Positions 19,422 to 28,458 are shown, counted from the stretch's first letter. The stretch is DNA of 64,000 nucleotides from CBDFHJ01 sp965247635 (GCA_965247635.1 CBDFHJ010000008.1:434001-498000); one strand, 5' to 3'. Program-made: numbers and translations. Notes: generated from the sequence alone by a model not told the origin.

Positions 19422-19778
19422 ATGGTCGCTATGGGAGTGGTAGTAGCGGTAACGGCTGGCGGGGTACTACTGAGCGCCGGGATGTTGCTCGAGCAGGGCT
19501 GGCTTACCGTCGTGGGGATGCTCGCGATGGCCGCGATGGTTGTCGGCGGCTTCATCAAGGTCAGCAACCGAAGCTACCAGCCGCCACCGCCTGCATACCG
19601 ACACCGGCAGGTCCCTAAGCCCGATAACGTGGCGCTTGTAGGCGTGGTCGGCGTAAGCGCGGCCGCGGTGGTCCTGACGTTCGGCATCTGGCAGGAGCTG
19701 GGGTGGGTGACCGTGGCTGGGATGCTGCTGGTAGGCGCCACCATGGTAGGGGGCCTGGTCAAGGCGAGCAGCCGCTGA
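19422..19778 (+). CDS. Four-helix membrane protein made by internal duplication
   Basis: The 118 residues fall into two halves of about 48 residues each, joined by a Pro/Tyr/His/Arg linker. The first half has LEQGWLTVVGMLAMAAMVVGG and ends FIKVSNR; the second has WQELGWVTVAGMLLVGATMVGG and ends LVKASSR. Each half would form two membrane helices. I do not recognise the family. ATG 19422 has GGAGGA 12 bases upstream; ATG 19431 is an alternative. Confidence 0.65.
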   Translation: MVAMGVVVAVTAGGVLLSAGMLLEQGWLTVVGMLAMAAMVVGGFIKVSNRSYQPPPPAYRHRQVPKPDNVALVGVVGVSAAAVVLTFGIWQELGWVTVAGMLLVGATMVGGLVKASSR

Positions 19779-19800
19779 CGCCCTCCTAGCGTGGTGAGCC

Positions 19801-19912
19801 AGTCCCGACCTGTCGGGACCCCTCGGGACCTGTCGGGACATAATCCGCTCATCCTTCGACGAGCTCAGGACGAGCGGATTTTCCCCGTTCGTGGTGAGCC
19901 TGTCGAACCATG
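19801..19912. repeat. Inverted and dispersed repeats between convergent genes
   Basis: GTCCCGAC-CT-GTCGGGAC (19802-19819) is a perfect hairpin and is partly repeated just after it. An ATCCTTCGACGAGCTCAGGA / CGTTCGTGGTGAGCCTGTCG pair of the dispersed palindrome family follows. There is no clear U-tract, so I do not call a terminator. Confidence 0.55.
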
Positions 19913-19966
19913 AACGGGCTCTGCAACTCTCCACACATTCATTGAACGGATTAGTGACTCAGGTTA

Positions 19967-20569
19967 CTAGCCCGAGATGGTGCCCTTGGTGCTGGGCACT
20001 TGCTTTGCCGCGCGAGGGTCCGGCTCCACCGCTTGCCGGATAGCCTTGGCCAGCGCCTTGAAGGCTGCCTCCGCCATATGATGGGGGTTGACCCCGCTCA
20101 GCACCCTGACGTGCAGCGTGATGCGGGCCTCCACGGCGAAGGAGTGGAGGAAGTGCCGCACCAGCTCGCCCGACAGGTCGCCGACACTTTCGCCGCTGAT
20201 GCCGAGCTCCAGGACCGCGTAGCCTCGGCCGCTGACGTCTACCGCCACCTGGGCCAGCGCCTCGTCCAGCGGCACCAGCGCCCAGCCCATGCGGCGAATG
20301 CCCGTCCCGTCGCCCACCGCCTCCTGAAAGGCGCGGCCCAGGAGGATGGCCGTGTCCTCCACCGTGTGGTGCCAGCCGGTGAGGAGGTGGTCGCCCTTGG
20401 CGGAGACCTCCAGATCAATCAGGCCGTGGCGGCAGAGCTGGGCCAGCAGGTGGTCCAGGCCCCCGTTACCGGTGTCCACCTTGGCCTGGCCAGTGCCGTC
20501 CAGGTTGAGGGTGACGGAGACTTGGGTCTCGCCGGTCTGTCGCTTAAGGGTTGCGGTGCGGTCGGTCAT
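19967..20569 (-). CDS. hisB: Imidazoleglycerol-phosphate dehydratase
   Basis: HisB catalyses the sixth step of histidine synthesis using manganese. Both metal motifs are visible, HHTVEDTAI and HHMAEAAFKALA, together with GNGGLDHLLAQLCRHG and RRMGWALVPLDEALA. The length of 200 residues is that of the monofunctional enzyme. It is the last gene of the minus-strand histidine cluster but is separated from hisC by a lipoprotein gene. Confidence 0.96.
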   Translation of the reverse strand: MTDRTATLKRQTGETQVSVTLNLDGTGQAKVDTGNGGLDHLLAQLCRHGLIDLEVSAKGDHLLTGWHHTVEDTAILLGRAFQEAVGDGTGIRRMGWALVPLDEALAQVAVDVSGRGYAVLELGISGESVGDLSGELVRHFLHSFAVEARITLHVRVLSGVNPHHMAEAAFKALAKAIRQAVEPDPRAAKQVPSTKGTISG

Positions 20570-20644
20570 AATGGCTATCCCTGAGGGTTGATCCTACTGG
20601 TTCTTAAGCTTAGCACTCGTTTTCAAGTGGCGAAGAGCTCACTC

Positions 20645-21301
20645 CTAATCTAGTCTGAAGGAGTTGATTATCGTATCGCAGGTATCTACGTGCGCATCGT
20701 ACTGTTCCGCTAGCGCTGAGCAGGTCAACTGATACCAGCCTCCCTTTGCATTAAGCACAACAAGCCGCTGCTTCTGGCCGGCAAAGCTGAACCCGCTCCC
20801 TGATGGCCAGCTAAGAACCCACTCGTGTCCGTCCTCCCCATTCACCGTCGTGTCCGTGTCACTCACCAGCGCCCCTAACGCCTGGTAAGGTCCGTTCACC
20901 AGGTCTGTCAAAGACGCCAGGCTCATATCACCGTACGGTGGGACCATCACCACGATGTTCTCTTGAAAAGCATCCACAATGGAGTCCCTAAACCCAGTGT
21001 AAAACTCCACTTCCTCATCTATGCCTTCAGGGGAGTACTGCACCCACCCCTCGGGGTGCCAGAAGCGAAACCCGTACTCCTCGTTTCGATAAACAGCCCA
21101 TCCTTCCAGAGGTTCGTCCCGAGAAAAGCCGCCAGGTGAGGGCGTCGGTGTAGCGGTGGGTGAAGATGTCGGTGTAGCGGTGGGTGAAAGCGTCGGCGTC
21201 GCGGTGGGCGAAGGTGTCGGTGTTGCTGCCTCGCCACAAGCAACTACAAGGAATAGGGTTAGTCCCAAGGTAATCGCCATGCCGGCTACTCTCTTTAGCA
21301 T
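20645..21301 (-). CDS. Lipoprotein with TPSPT-repeat linker and PsbP/DcrB-like domain
   Basis: The N-terminus is a lipoprotein signal with lipobox LVVAC. A linker of four TPTPS/TPTLS-type repeats follows, encoded by direct DNA repeats at about 21137-21227. The C-terminal domain (YRNEEYGFRFWHPEGWVQYSP, then two Cys about 10 residues apart near the end) resembles the PsbP/DcrB fold of secreted proteins; this is a weak recognition. It lies between hisC and hisB with a 40-base gap to hisC and 75 to hisB, so it may be read with the histidine genes without sharing their function. Confidence 0.7.
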   Translation of the reverse strand: MLKRVAGMAITLGLTLFLVVACGEAATPTPSPTATPTLSPTATPTSSPTATPTPSPGGFSRDEPLEGWAVYRNEEYGFRFWHPEGWVQYSPEGIDEEVEFYTGFRDSIVDAFQENIVVMVPPYGDMSLASLTDLVNGPYQALGALVSDTDTTVNGEDGHEWVLSWPSGSGFSFAGQKQRLVVLNAKGGWYQLTCSALAEQYDAHVDTCDTIINSFRLD

Positions 21302-21341
21302 CTAAGTAACCTTTCTGGGAACGGGATGAAATGCAGGCCAC

Positions 21342-22439
21342 TTAGCGCGCTAGGACCGCCCCCAATGCTTCCAGCAACCTGTCGGTGTGCTCTGGCTTGC
21401 CCACGCTGACGCGGATGAAGTCGCTGAGCCGAGGGTCGCTAAAGTATCGCACAAAGACGCCGCGCCCGGCCAGGCCCTCGTACACGGCGGCGCCCTTGCC
21501 CTCCGGGGTCTGGCACAAGATGAAGTTGGCGTCCGACGGCCACGGGGTGACTCCAGGCAGGCTACCGAGCAGGCCACGAATGCGCTCGCGCTCACCCACC
21601 AACCACCCGACGCGCTCCTGGAGCACGGCCATGTCATCGAGGGATGCCAGTACCGCGGCCTCGGCCGCCTGGCTCACGCTGTACGGCGGCTTCGTGCGAA
21701 GCAGCAGCCCGGCGAGCTCAGACGCCATGAGGCCGTAGCCCACCCGCAGCCCGGCCAGTCCGGCCCACTTGCTGAAGGTGCGAAGGACGATGAGGTTGGC
21801 GTAGTCGGGCACGAGGGTGGCCGCCGATTCGCCGCCGAACTCGTGGTACGCCTCGTCTACGATGACGACCAGCCCGGTCTCCACCAAGCGCCGGATATCG
21901 GCCAGCGGCGTGGCGTTGCCCGTGGGGTTGTTCGGCGAGGCGAGGAACACGGCCTTGGCGTGTTGGGCGGCCTCCAGCACCGCCGGCACGTCCACGCGGA
22001 ACCGGTCGTCCCGGGGCACGTTCAGCACGGTGCCCCCACGTACCTGGGCGGTGAATCGATACATATCGAAGGTGGGTGTGCAGTCGATGATAGCGTCACC
22101 GGGGGCCAGCAAGGCGACCAGGAGCAGGTCGATGAGCTCGTCGCTGCCGTTGCCCGCCACGATGTGTTCTGGGCTCAGGCCGACGTAGCCACCGATGGCC
22201 TCTCGCAGCGTCACCTGGCGGGGGTCGGGGTAGATGTGCACGCGGTCCAGGCCGGCCAGCGCCTCTCGGACCTTGGCCGACGGGCCGTACGGGTTTTCGT
22301 TGCCGTTGAGCTTGACGACCTCGGACTCCGGGACGCCGGCGCGCTGGGCCAGCACCTCGGGCGGGTCCACCGCCGTGTAGGCGTCCAACGCCAACAGGTG
22401 CGGCCGCACCAGCGACATGGCGTCTCGTATCCTAGCCAC
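21342..22439 (-). CDS. hisC: Histidinol-phosphate aminotransferase
   Basis: This PLP enzyme transfers the amino group from glutamate to imidazole acetol phosphate. The protein carries KLNGNENPYGPS, VAGNGSDELIDLLL, LASPNNPTGN, VIVDEAYHEFGG and the Schiff-base lysine region TFSKWAGLAGLRVGYG. The length of 365 residues is typical. Its start overlaps the hisD stop by eight bases, so the two are coupled. Confidence 0.95.
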   Translation of the reverse strand: MARIRDAMSLVRPHLLALDAYTAVDPPEVLAQRAGVPESEVVKLNGNENPYGPSAKVREALAGLDRVHIYPDPRQVTLREAIGGYVGLSPEHIVAGNGSDELIDLLLVALLAPGDAIIDCTPTFDMYRFTAQVRGGTVLNVPRDDRFRVDVPAVLEAAQHAKAVFLASPNNPTGNATPLADIRRLVETGLVVIVDEAYHEFGGESAATLVPDYANLIVLRTFSKWAGLAGLRVGYGLMASELAGLLLRTKPPYSVSQAAEAAVLASLDDMAVLQERVGWLVGERERIRGLLGSLPGVTPWPSDANFILCQTPEGKGAAVYEGLAGRGVFVRYFSDPRLSDFIRVSVGKPEHTDRLLEALGAVLAR

Positions 22440-23754
22440 CAGACCCCTCCTTGGGCGCGGCCTGACCCTCCAGGCGCAGCTCCATGGCTCGGGCGTGGGC
22501 CGTCAGTCCTTCGGCCATGCCCAACGCCATGGCGGAAGGCCCCAGCTCTCGCATCTGCTCAGGGCTCAGCGACACCACCGGCACGTGCTTTAGGAAGTGG
22601 TGGACGCCCAGGTAAGAGGCGAAGCGCGCGGAGCCGCCCGTGGGCATGGTGTGGCTGGGCCCAGCCACGTAGTCGCCGATGACCTCCGGCGAGCTTTCCC
22701 CCACGAAGATGCCGGCGGCGTGTTGGATGAGCCGGACGTACTTGGCAGGCTCGCGCACCAGTAGGCAGACGTGCTCTGGCGCAAAGGCGTTGGCCAGGGC
22801 GATCGCTTGCTCCGGCGTGTCCACCACCACCGCGACGCCCTGGCCGTCTATCGCGGCGCGAGCAATCGCCTTCCGGTCGAGGGTGGTGAGCTGACGCTCG
22901 ACCTCCGTGGTCACCCGCTCGGCCATCGCCGCGCTGGTGGCGAGGAGCACCGGCGACGCCATCTCGTCGTGCTCCGCCTGCGCCAGCAGGTCCGCGGCGC
23001 ACAACGCCGGGTCCGCCGAATCGTCGGCTATCAACACCGTCTCGGTGGGGCCGTACAGCCCATCGATGTCCACCACGCCGTACACCTCGCGCTTGGCCAA
23101 GGCCACGAAGATGTTGCCGGCACCGCAGACCTTGTCCACCTTTGGCACCGATTCTGTGCCGAAGGCCATGGCGCCGATGGCCTGGGCGCCGCCGATCTGA
23201 AACAGCCGGTCCACTCCGGCGATACGGGCCGCGGCCAGGGTCGCGGGGCTGGGGTCTGGCGTACACACCACCAACTCGCGCACCCCGGCTACTTTTGCTG
23301 GAATGGCGTCCATCAGGACGGCGCTGGTGAGATCACGGGGTATGTACACTCCTACCCTCTCGAGCGGTACGATGGTCTCGCCGTAGCCCTGCGCGTCGTC
23401 TCGCCACGCCTTGGGCATGGCGGCCTGGTGGAAGTCGCGGATGCGGCGGGCGGCGGTGTGCAGAGCGGCGGTCAGGTCGCTCGGCAGCCCCTGCTCGGCG
23501 GCAGTCCAGCGCTCGCGGGGCACCTCCAGAGACGCCAGGTCCTGACCGTCGATACGTCGGGCGTAGTCGCGGACGGCGGTGTCGCCGCGCTCACGGACGT
23601 CGGCCAGGATGCGGCGGACCCCTTCCACGGCGGACAGCGGCGCGCCGAACAGCTCGGCGTTGCGGCGCTCCACCGACGGCGGGACGTTGGCTTCAAAGCC
23701 GGGCCGGCGCTCCAGTAGCGCCCTGCCCTGCTCGTATCCGTGCACGATGCGCAT
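22432..23754 (-). CDS. hisD: Histidinol dehydrogenase
   Basis: HisD performs the last two oxidations to histidine with zinc and NAD. ATG 23754, preceded by AGGA, gives 440 residues; the frame stays open to 23829, but that part is not conserved. Motifs: ERVGVYIPRDLTSAVLMDAIPA (a variant of the family's PGG segment), QIGGAQAIGAMAFGTESVPKVDKVCGAGNIFV, LLAQAEHDEMASPVL, EHVCLLV and GPSHTMPTGGSARFAS. Its end overlaps hisC. Confidence 0.95.
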   Translation of the reverse strand: MRIVHGYEQGRALLERRPGFEANVPPSVERRNAELFGAPLSAVEGVRRILADVRERGDTAVRDYARRIDGQDLASLEVPRERWTAAEQGLPSDLTAALHTAARRIRDFHQAAMPKAWRDDAQGYGETIVPLERVGVYIPRDLTSAVLMDAIPAKVAGVRELVVCTPDPSPATLAAARIAGVDRLFQIGGAQAIGAMAFGTESVPKVDKVCGAGNIFVALAKREVYGVVDIDGLYGPTETVLIADDSADPALCAADLLAQAEHDEMASPVLLATSAAMAERVTTEVERQLTTLDRKAIARAAIDGQGVAVVVDTPEQAIALANAFAPEHVCLLVREPAKYVRLIQHAAGIFVGESSPEVIGDYVAGPSHTMPTGGSARFASYLGVHHFLKHVPVVSLSPEQMRELGPSAMALGMAEGLTAHARAMELRLEGQAAPKEGSGG

Positions 23755-23821
23755 GTGGTTGCGTCCTAGTTTCTTTCGGCTAACGCTACTCGTCCCACCC
23801 ACTCCGCCCACGGCCCGTCCC

Positions 23822-23922
23822 CCTGTCACCCTGAGTCCGCCTAAGGCGGGCGAAGGGCCTCTCGCTCGTTAGCCCTGAGAGATTCTTCGTCCCGATTTAT
23901 CGGGGCTCAGAATGACAGAAGG
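23822..23922. repeat. Dispersed palindromic repeat between hisG and hisD
   Basis: A TGTCACCCTGAGTCCGCC ... GGGGCTCAGAATGACAG unit fills the 169-base gap between the end of hisG and the start of hisD. It could separate or moderate transcription between the two halves of the histidine operon. Confidence 0.65.
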
Positions 23923-23923
23923 A

Positions 23924-24943
23924 TCACCCTAGCCCCAGGGCGGTCAGCAGGTCGTGGTAGGCGCGGCTCTCCTGTCCGAAGACGTAGTCGGCCTGAGAGA
24001 CAGTGACGGAGACGCCGCCGATGGCCCGGAAGTGGTCCACCACGGCGCCCAGATCGGCCTTGCTGACGAAGACGGTGACGGCGTGCCACGGGCGACCATC
24101 TGGCGCGAAGACGCGGGCCACCGTCGGCCCTTGGAGTCCCGCGGTCTCCGGCCGTTCCAGCACCTTGGCGGCCACGGCCTCCTCCGATTCGCCCTGGACG
24201 TTGGCGGTGATGCGGTAGTAGCCGCCAGCGTTCTGGTGGGCCTCGATGCGCTCGACCACCTCGCGGGTCGCCTCTAGCTTCTCAGGGTGCGCCTTCAGCA
24301 GACGCCGGTTGCCGATGAGGCACCCCTCGGAAGCGAGGATGGTGCCGTCGTCCAGGCGCTTCAGCCGGTTCTCTCGGAGGGTCACGCCGCTGGCCGTGAT
24401 ATCCGCGATGAGGTCGGCGTAGCCCATGGCGGGGGCGGCCTCCAGGGTACCGGTGACCAGCACCAGCGTGAAGAAGTTCACGCCGTGGCGGAACAGGAAG
24501 CGCTGGACCAGGCGCGGGTACTTGGTGGCGATCCGCAGCTCTCGGCCGCTCTCGCGGAACTCCACCGCCAGGTCCGCCAGGTCCGCCATGGCGGAGACGT
24601 CGACCCACGCGTCGGGCACGGCCGTGACCAACTCGCACTGTCCGAACCCGAGGCCTTCCATGATGAGCAACGAATCGCCGTCTTCCAGCCGGTGCTCGCG
24701 GTACCGGTCGAGGCCCACGATGGCCAGGTCGGTGATGCCCTCCTCTACCTTGGACGGAATGTCGGCGGTGCGTTGGAACATCACCGCTACTCCGTCCACA
24801 GCCGGGATGGCCGCGGTGTAGCGGCGGGGGCTAGGCCGCACGACGGTTAAGCCGCACCCATCGAGGAACTGCTGGGTAGGCTCGAACATCTCGCCATCGC
24901 TGGGGATAGCGATACGCAGGCGGCCGTTAGAGTTCGTGTTCAT
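23924..24943 (-). CDS. hisG: ATP phosphoribosyltransferase, long form
   Basis: HisG starts histidine synthesis by condensing ATP with PRPP. The catalytic part has RLRIAIPSDG, DLAIVGLDRYREH, LRIATKYPRLVQRFL and YADLIADITASGVTLRENRL. Unlike the short form, it has a C-terminal ACT-like HisG_C domain (PTVARVFAPDGRPWHAVTVF, DLGAVVDHFRAIGGVSV), which allows feedback by histidine without HisZ. The 339-residue length is slightly above usual. The start overlaps the preceding hisS/hisZ-like gene by 17 bases, indicating coupling. Confidence 0.93.
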   Translation of the reverse strand: MNTNSNGRLRIAIPSDGEMFEPTQQFLDGCGLTVVRPSPRRYTAAIPAVDGVAVMFQRTADIPSKVEEGITDLAIVGLDRYREHRLEDGDSLLIMEGLGFGQCELVTAVPDAWVDVSAMADLADLAVEFRESGRELRIATKYPRLVQRFLFRHGVNFFTLVLVTGTLEAAPAMGYADLIADITASGVTLRENRLKRLDDGTILASEGCLIGNRRLLKAHPEKLEATREVVERIEAHQNAGGYYRITANVQGESEEAVAAKVLERPETAGLQGPTVARVFAPDGRPWHAVTVFVSKADLGAVVDHFRAIGGVSVTVSQADYVFGQESRAYHDLLTALGLG

Positions 24944-26348
24944 CGGTCATCCCATCGCGGCCCACTCGCATCACCGTGGTAATGCCCCTACGTTTGGCGT
25001 AGCGGGAGGCGTCCGCCTCGGTCTTGCTGACGATGTCGAGCTCGGCGGGAATGCCCTGGGTGCGCAGCCGCTCGGCGGTCTCCACCGCCTGAGTCATGGT
25101 GGCCTCGGCGGCCACTACCAGCACCCGGGTGGGGGCCGCCGGCTCATCGTCGCCAAAGCTTGCGGGCAGCAACTCCGACACTCGTTCCAGGGCGTAGGCA
25201 AAGCCCAGGGCGGGGACATCGCCGCGTCCGCCCAGCGCCCTCACCAGTCCGTCGTACCGTCCGCCGCCGCCCAGCGAGGGTGCGCCTTTGACTCGGGTGT
25301 GCTCGACCTCGAAGACTGCTCCCGTGTAATAGGCGATACCCCTGGCCATGCCCAGGTCCAGGGTCACGGAAACGCCGCCTAGATCGTAGGACTTCAGCTC
25401 CTCCAGCAGCTCCTCTAGCGGACCCAGGAGCCCGGTGTCCAGGGAGTACCGACGGAGCAGCGCGTTGAGCTGGGACAGCGCTCGCCGCGGCGGGCCCGAG
25501 ACCTCTATCAGGGCGGAGGCGAACTCCAGTGCCCGCTCGACGAGGGCCGGGTCCTCAACCTCCCGTAGCTTCTTTAGGTAACGCAGGAACACCTCTTCCG
25601 GCGTCCGTTGTCCCGTGGCCCCGGTGACGGCCTCAGCCAGAAAGCCCTCCACCATCTCCTCGGCGTCCCTGACCTCCAATCGCCGTGCCAGCTCGGTCAG
25701 GTCGCGCCGGCCACGGTCCCGCAGGAGCCCAAGCTCCGTGGCCCGCAGTCGCACCTGTTTCACGCCATCCGGACCATCTCGCAGCGTGGCCAGGCTGGCC
25801 AAGAGGAACACGCGAGCCCGCTCAGAGAGCTGCAGCGCCTCCAGCACAGCGTTGACCACGCCCATGTGGCCTATCCGCAGGCGGTGGCCCTTGACCCCCA
25901 ACGCGCTCAGGCCCTGGACCGCAAAGGCCATGGCCTCGGCGTCGGCGGCGATGCGATCGGCCCCCAGCAGTTCCGCGCCGAACTGGTAGAACTCGCGAGG
26001 TCCAGCCTCGCCGGCGTCGTACCGGAACACGGGGCCGCAGTACTGGAGCCGTAGCGGAAGCTGCGCCTTCAGCGAGCCCTCCACGTATGCGCGGACCACG
26101 GACGAAGTGAACTCCGGGCGCAGGCTTACCCGTCTGCCCCCAGGGTCGGTGAAGCTGTACATCCTGGCGGCCAGCTCACCGCCGGACTTGCGGAGGAACA
26201 GGTCGGTGCTCTCGAGGATGGGTGTGGAGGCGACCTCGTAGCCGCGGCGATCCAGGAATGTCTCAAGACGGCCTTGGACCATGGCGAGTCGCCGCCGTTC
26301 CTTTGGCGTCAGATCGCGTGTTCCGCCGAGCCGTTGAATGGTCGCCAT
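24927..26348 (-). CDS. Histidyl-tRNA synthetase-like protein (HisS or HisZ)
   Basis: The class II core is clear: SLRPEFTSSVVRAYVEG (motif 2 region), QYCGPVFRYD, REFYQFGAELLGAD, ARGIAYYTGAVFEVEH and GGGGRYDGLVRALGG. A C-terminal anticodon-binding-type domain follows (TRVLVVAAEATMTQAVETAE, GIPAELDIVSKTEADASRYA). True HisRS usually reads RGLDYYTG and GRYREFHQ at the corresponding places; here Asp is replaced by Ala and GRYREFHQ by GPREFYQ, which leans towards HisZ. HisZ normally pairs with a short HisG and lacks the anticodon domain, yet hisG here is the long form. It heads the histidine operon, and a candidate leader element lies 83 bases upstream. Confidence 0.8.
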   Translation of the reverse strand: MATIQRLGGTRDLTPKERRRLAMVQGRLETFLDRRGYEVASTPILESTDLFLRKSGGELAARMYSFTDPGGRRVSLRPEFTSSVVRAYVEGSLKAQLPLRLQYCGPVFRYDAGEAGPREFYQFGAELLGADRIAADAEAMAFAVQGLSALGVKGHRLRIGHMGVVNAVLEALQLSERARVFLLASLATLRDGPDGVKQVRLRATELGLLRDRGRRDLTELARRLEVRDAEEMVEGFLAEAVTGATGQRTPEEVFLRYLKKLREVEDPALVERALEFASALIEVSGPPRRALSQLNALLRRYSLDTGLLGPLEELLEELKSYDLGGVSVTLDLGMARGIAYYTGAVFEVEHTRVKGAPSLGGGGRYDGLVRALGGRGDVPALGFAYALERVSELLPASFGDDEPAAPTRVLVVAAEATMTQAVETAERLRTQGIPAELDIVSKTEADASRYAKRRGITTVMRVGRDGMTDEHEL

Positions 26349-26430
26349 CGCATCATCACGAGCTTCAAGCTACTGACCATTCTAACCGAGGCGTCCACGG
26401 CCATCAACGGCAGGGTTTCCCCTGCACCCA

Positions 26431-26554
26431 GCAGGACGCGTCCTGCACCTACTTGCGGTGCCCCAATCCCCCATTACGAGGTAGCGCTGTGAAGCCCACG
26501 CCTAGGCGCTTCGCGCAACAAGCCCGACGCCACGGGGCGGGTTGGGTGGGACAA
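26431..26554 (-). promoter_or_regulatory. Candidate structured leader element upstream of the hisS/hisZ-like gene
   Basis: The second copy of the element seen before purE, in the orientation of the histidine operon. Its terminal hairpin is GCAGGAC-GC-GTCCTGC, so the sixth pair is A-T where the purE copy has G-C. A further hairpin with a GAAA loop (GCAGGG/CCCTGC, 26410-26425) follows before the start codon at 26348. Confidence 0.55.
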
Positions 26555-26579
26555 CCCACGTAAGCGATGGCCCGCTCTA

Positions 26580-26735
26580 GCGCATCGCCCTGAGAGATTC
26601 CTCCTTTGTCACCCTGAGTGAAACGAAGGGTCTCGTCTTCTTCCGGATGGAGGTACGAGATTCTTCGTCCCGATTCAAGCCGGACTCAGAATGACAAACG
26701 GGGAGCGCCTCCGGCAGGACTCGGAATGACAGGAT
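26580..26735. repeat. Dispersed palindromic repeats
   Basis: Several TGTCACCCTGAGTGAAACGA / GGACTCAGAATGACA-type units between birA and the histidine operon leader. No gene is seen in 26555-26789. Confidence 0.7.
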
Positions 26736-26789
26736 GACGGCTGGGCGCGGCGGAGGCTGGACCGCTGCGGTCGAGAGCCCAATCCGCTT

Positions 26790-27572
26790 TTACCCCTGGA
26801 TGGTCACCTCGGCGGAGGAGAGCCGCACCAGACTGCCGTCGTTGCGCCGCAGCAGGAGGCTGCCGTCGTCCGCCACATCCTCTGCCACACCCGTCTCCTC
26901 CCTGTCCGCGGTGCGCGCGGTAATGCGAACGCCCAACGTGTCCAACGTATCGCGCCAGGCGGCCACGACGTCGGCGCCGGCCACGGCTTGCGCGTAGGTC
27001 TCGCCCAGGGCAGCGAGGACCGCTTCCGCGGCCGCGGGCACGTCCAGGTCGCGCCCGGTCGCGGCGCGCAGGCTCACGGCGGTGTCTTGGATATCCGGGT
27101 ACGCCGAGGTGTCCAAGCTGAGGTTCAGACCGACGCCCACGACCGCCACGACCACACCGCTGGTATCCGCCCGCAGCTCCACGAGGATGCCGCACACCTT
27201 TTTCCCGGCGATACGCACATCGTTAGGCCACTTGATGGTGGCCCGGACCTCCGTCGCGGCATGGATGGCCCTGACCACCGCCAGCCCGGTCAGCACGCTG
27301 AGCTTGGCCGCGAGAATGGCGTCCGGCCGCAATACCACGGACAGCGCCAAGGAATCGTTCGGGGCCGACACCCACGGCCGGCCAAAGCGCCCCCGGGCCT
27401 GCGTCTGTTCCATGGCGATAACCGCGGTACCGTGGGCCATGCCACGCTCGGCCAGGTCCCATGCCACGTCCATAGTAGACCCCACCTGGTCGTAGCACAG
27501 GACGTGTCGGCCGATTTGGCGGTCGGGAACGAACCGCTCCCAAAGCGGCGTTAACGAGGTGGAAGGGTGCAT
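26790..27572 (-). CDS. birA: Biotin--[acetyl-CoA carboxylase] ligase
   Basis: The protein attaches biotin to the carboxylase carrier protein through biotinyl-AMP. The catalytic core is visible as YDQVGSTMDVAWDLAERG, EQTQARGRFGRPWVS (the biotinyl-AMP loop), ATIKWPNDVRIAGKKVCGILVE and VVGVGLNL, followed by the C-terminal SH3-like domain with EETGVAEDVADDGSLLLRR. It lacks the N-terminal DNA-binding domain of E. coli BirA, so it is not expected to be a repressor. Confidence 0.94.
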   Translation of the reverse strand: MHPSTSLTPLWERFVPDRQIGRHVLCYDQVGSTMDVAWDLAERGMAHGTAVIAMEQTQARGRFGRPWVSAPNDSLALSVVLRPDAILAAKLSVLTGLAVVRAIHAATEVRATIKWPNDVRIAGKKVCGILVELRADTSGVVVAVVGVGLNLSLDTSAYPDIQDTAVSLRAATGRDLDVPAAAEAVLAALGETYAQAVAGADVVAAWRDTLDTLGVRITARTADREETGVAEDVADDGSLLLRRNDGSLVRLSSAEVTIQG

Positions 27573-27585
27573 AGGCGGCGTAAGA

Positions 27586-28458
27586 TTAGCGACGGCTGGA
27601 CCGGGAGCCCGACGCTAGGCCGGCACCTACGGTCTTGCGGAGGTCGTCCAGAACAGCAGTGCATTCCGCCAGGGAATGAGAGTCTACAGTGGCCTCCCGG
27701 CGGCCCGTGACGGCGTCGGCGGCGTTGAGCTCCACGCACCTGCGCAGCCAATGCTCCTGCATCTGCGCCGTGGGGAGCAGGTCGCGGTCGGTTAGCATCG
27801 AGAGTCCCGCCACGAGGCCATAGACACCCCACAGGGAGGTAGAGGCTACGATGGTCTTGGCCGTTTTGGTAAGCGCCGGATAGGGGGTAACTTCCTCCAA
27901 GACCAACTCTCGGGCCAGGCCACCCATGCCGATCTCGTTGCCGCCATCGCCGATTCCGATGCTTGTGGGGAACCCTTCGAAGAGGAAATCCAGCTTGGAC
28001 ATGGCCAGGGTTATGTCCATGCCCCGGTAGTTCAGGTACCGCTCGCCCTGGGCGAACCCCGGCCGCTCCACCGCCAGCAGCAGCGACGGTCGAAGGTCGT
28101 TCAGCAGCCGCCGCGCCACGGCGCGACTGGCATCCCGTTCGCCCCAGGGGAACTCCACCACCTCCGCTGAGCCGTCCTCCAGGCCACGGAGGACGTCGGC
28201 GTTGGGGCCGTCGGTGACGTACTGAACGTCGTTGCCCAACGCCCGCAGCGCATGCGCGAGCACGACCGCGCCCATGGGACCGTCGGTCTCACCGCTGCCG
28301 GCGTGGAGGACGAAGAAGCCGGTGGCGATGAGGACCCGGCCGGGGTGGTCCAAGGCGAAGCGGGCCGCGTCTAGGCAGTACGCTTCCGGCAGGTAGCGGG
28401 CTACGCGGTTGATGCCGCGTCTATCGTGGCGGAGGATGACCTCCTCAATTGCACCCAT
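27586..28458 (-). CDS. DUF4392 (D-glutamate cyclase-like C-terminal domain) protein
   Basis: The 290-residue product matches the domain shared with eukaryotic D-glutamate cyclase: LIATGFFVLHAGSGETDGPMGA, LLAVERPGFAQGERYLNYRGMD, and GIGDGGNEIGMGGLA. The vertebrate enzyme cyclises D-glutamate to 5-oxo-D-proline; the bacterial single-domain proteins are not well characterised. The gene lies 13 bases upstream of birA and is probably co-transcribed with it, though no functional link is evident. Confidence 0.85.
   Translation of the reverse strand: MGAIEEVILRHDRRGINRVARYLPEAYCLDAARFALDHPGRVLIATGFFVLHAGSGETDGPMGAVVLAHALRALGNDVQYVTDGPNADVLRGLEDGSAEVVEFPWGERDASRAVARRLLNDLRPSLLLAVERPGFAQGERYLNYRGMDITLAMSKLDFLFEGFPTSIGIGDGGNEIGMGGLARELVLEEVTPYPALTKTAKTIVASTSLWGVYGLVAGLSMLTDRDLLPTAQMQEHWLRRCVELNAADAVTGRREATVDSHSLAECTAVLDDLRKTVGAGLASGSRSSRR

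Noticed and set aside
21137..21227. Short regularly spaced repeats as a CRISPR array
   Set aside because: They are about 21 bases apart without unique spacers, and encode the TPSPT linker of a lipoprotein.
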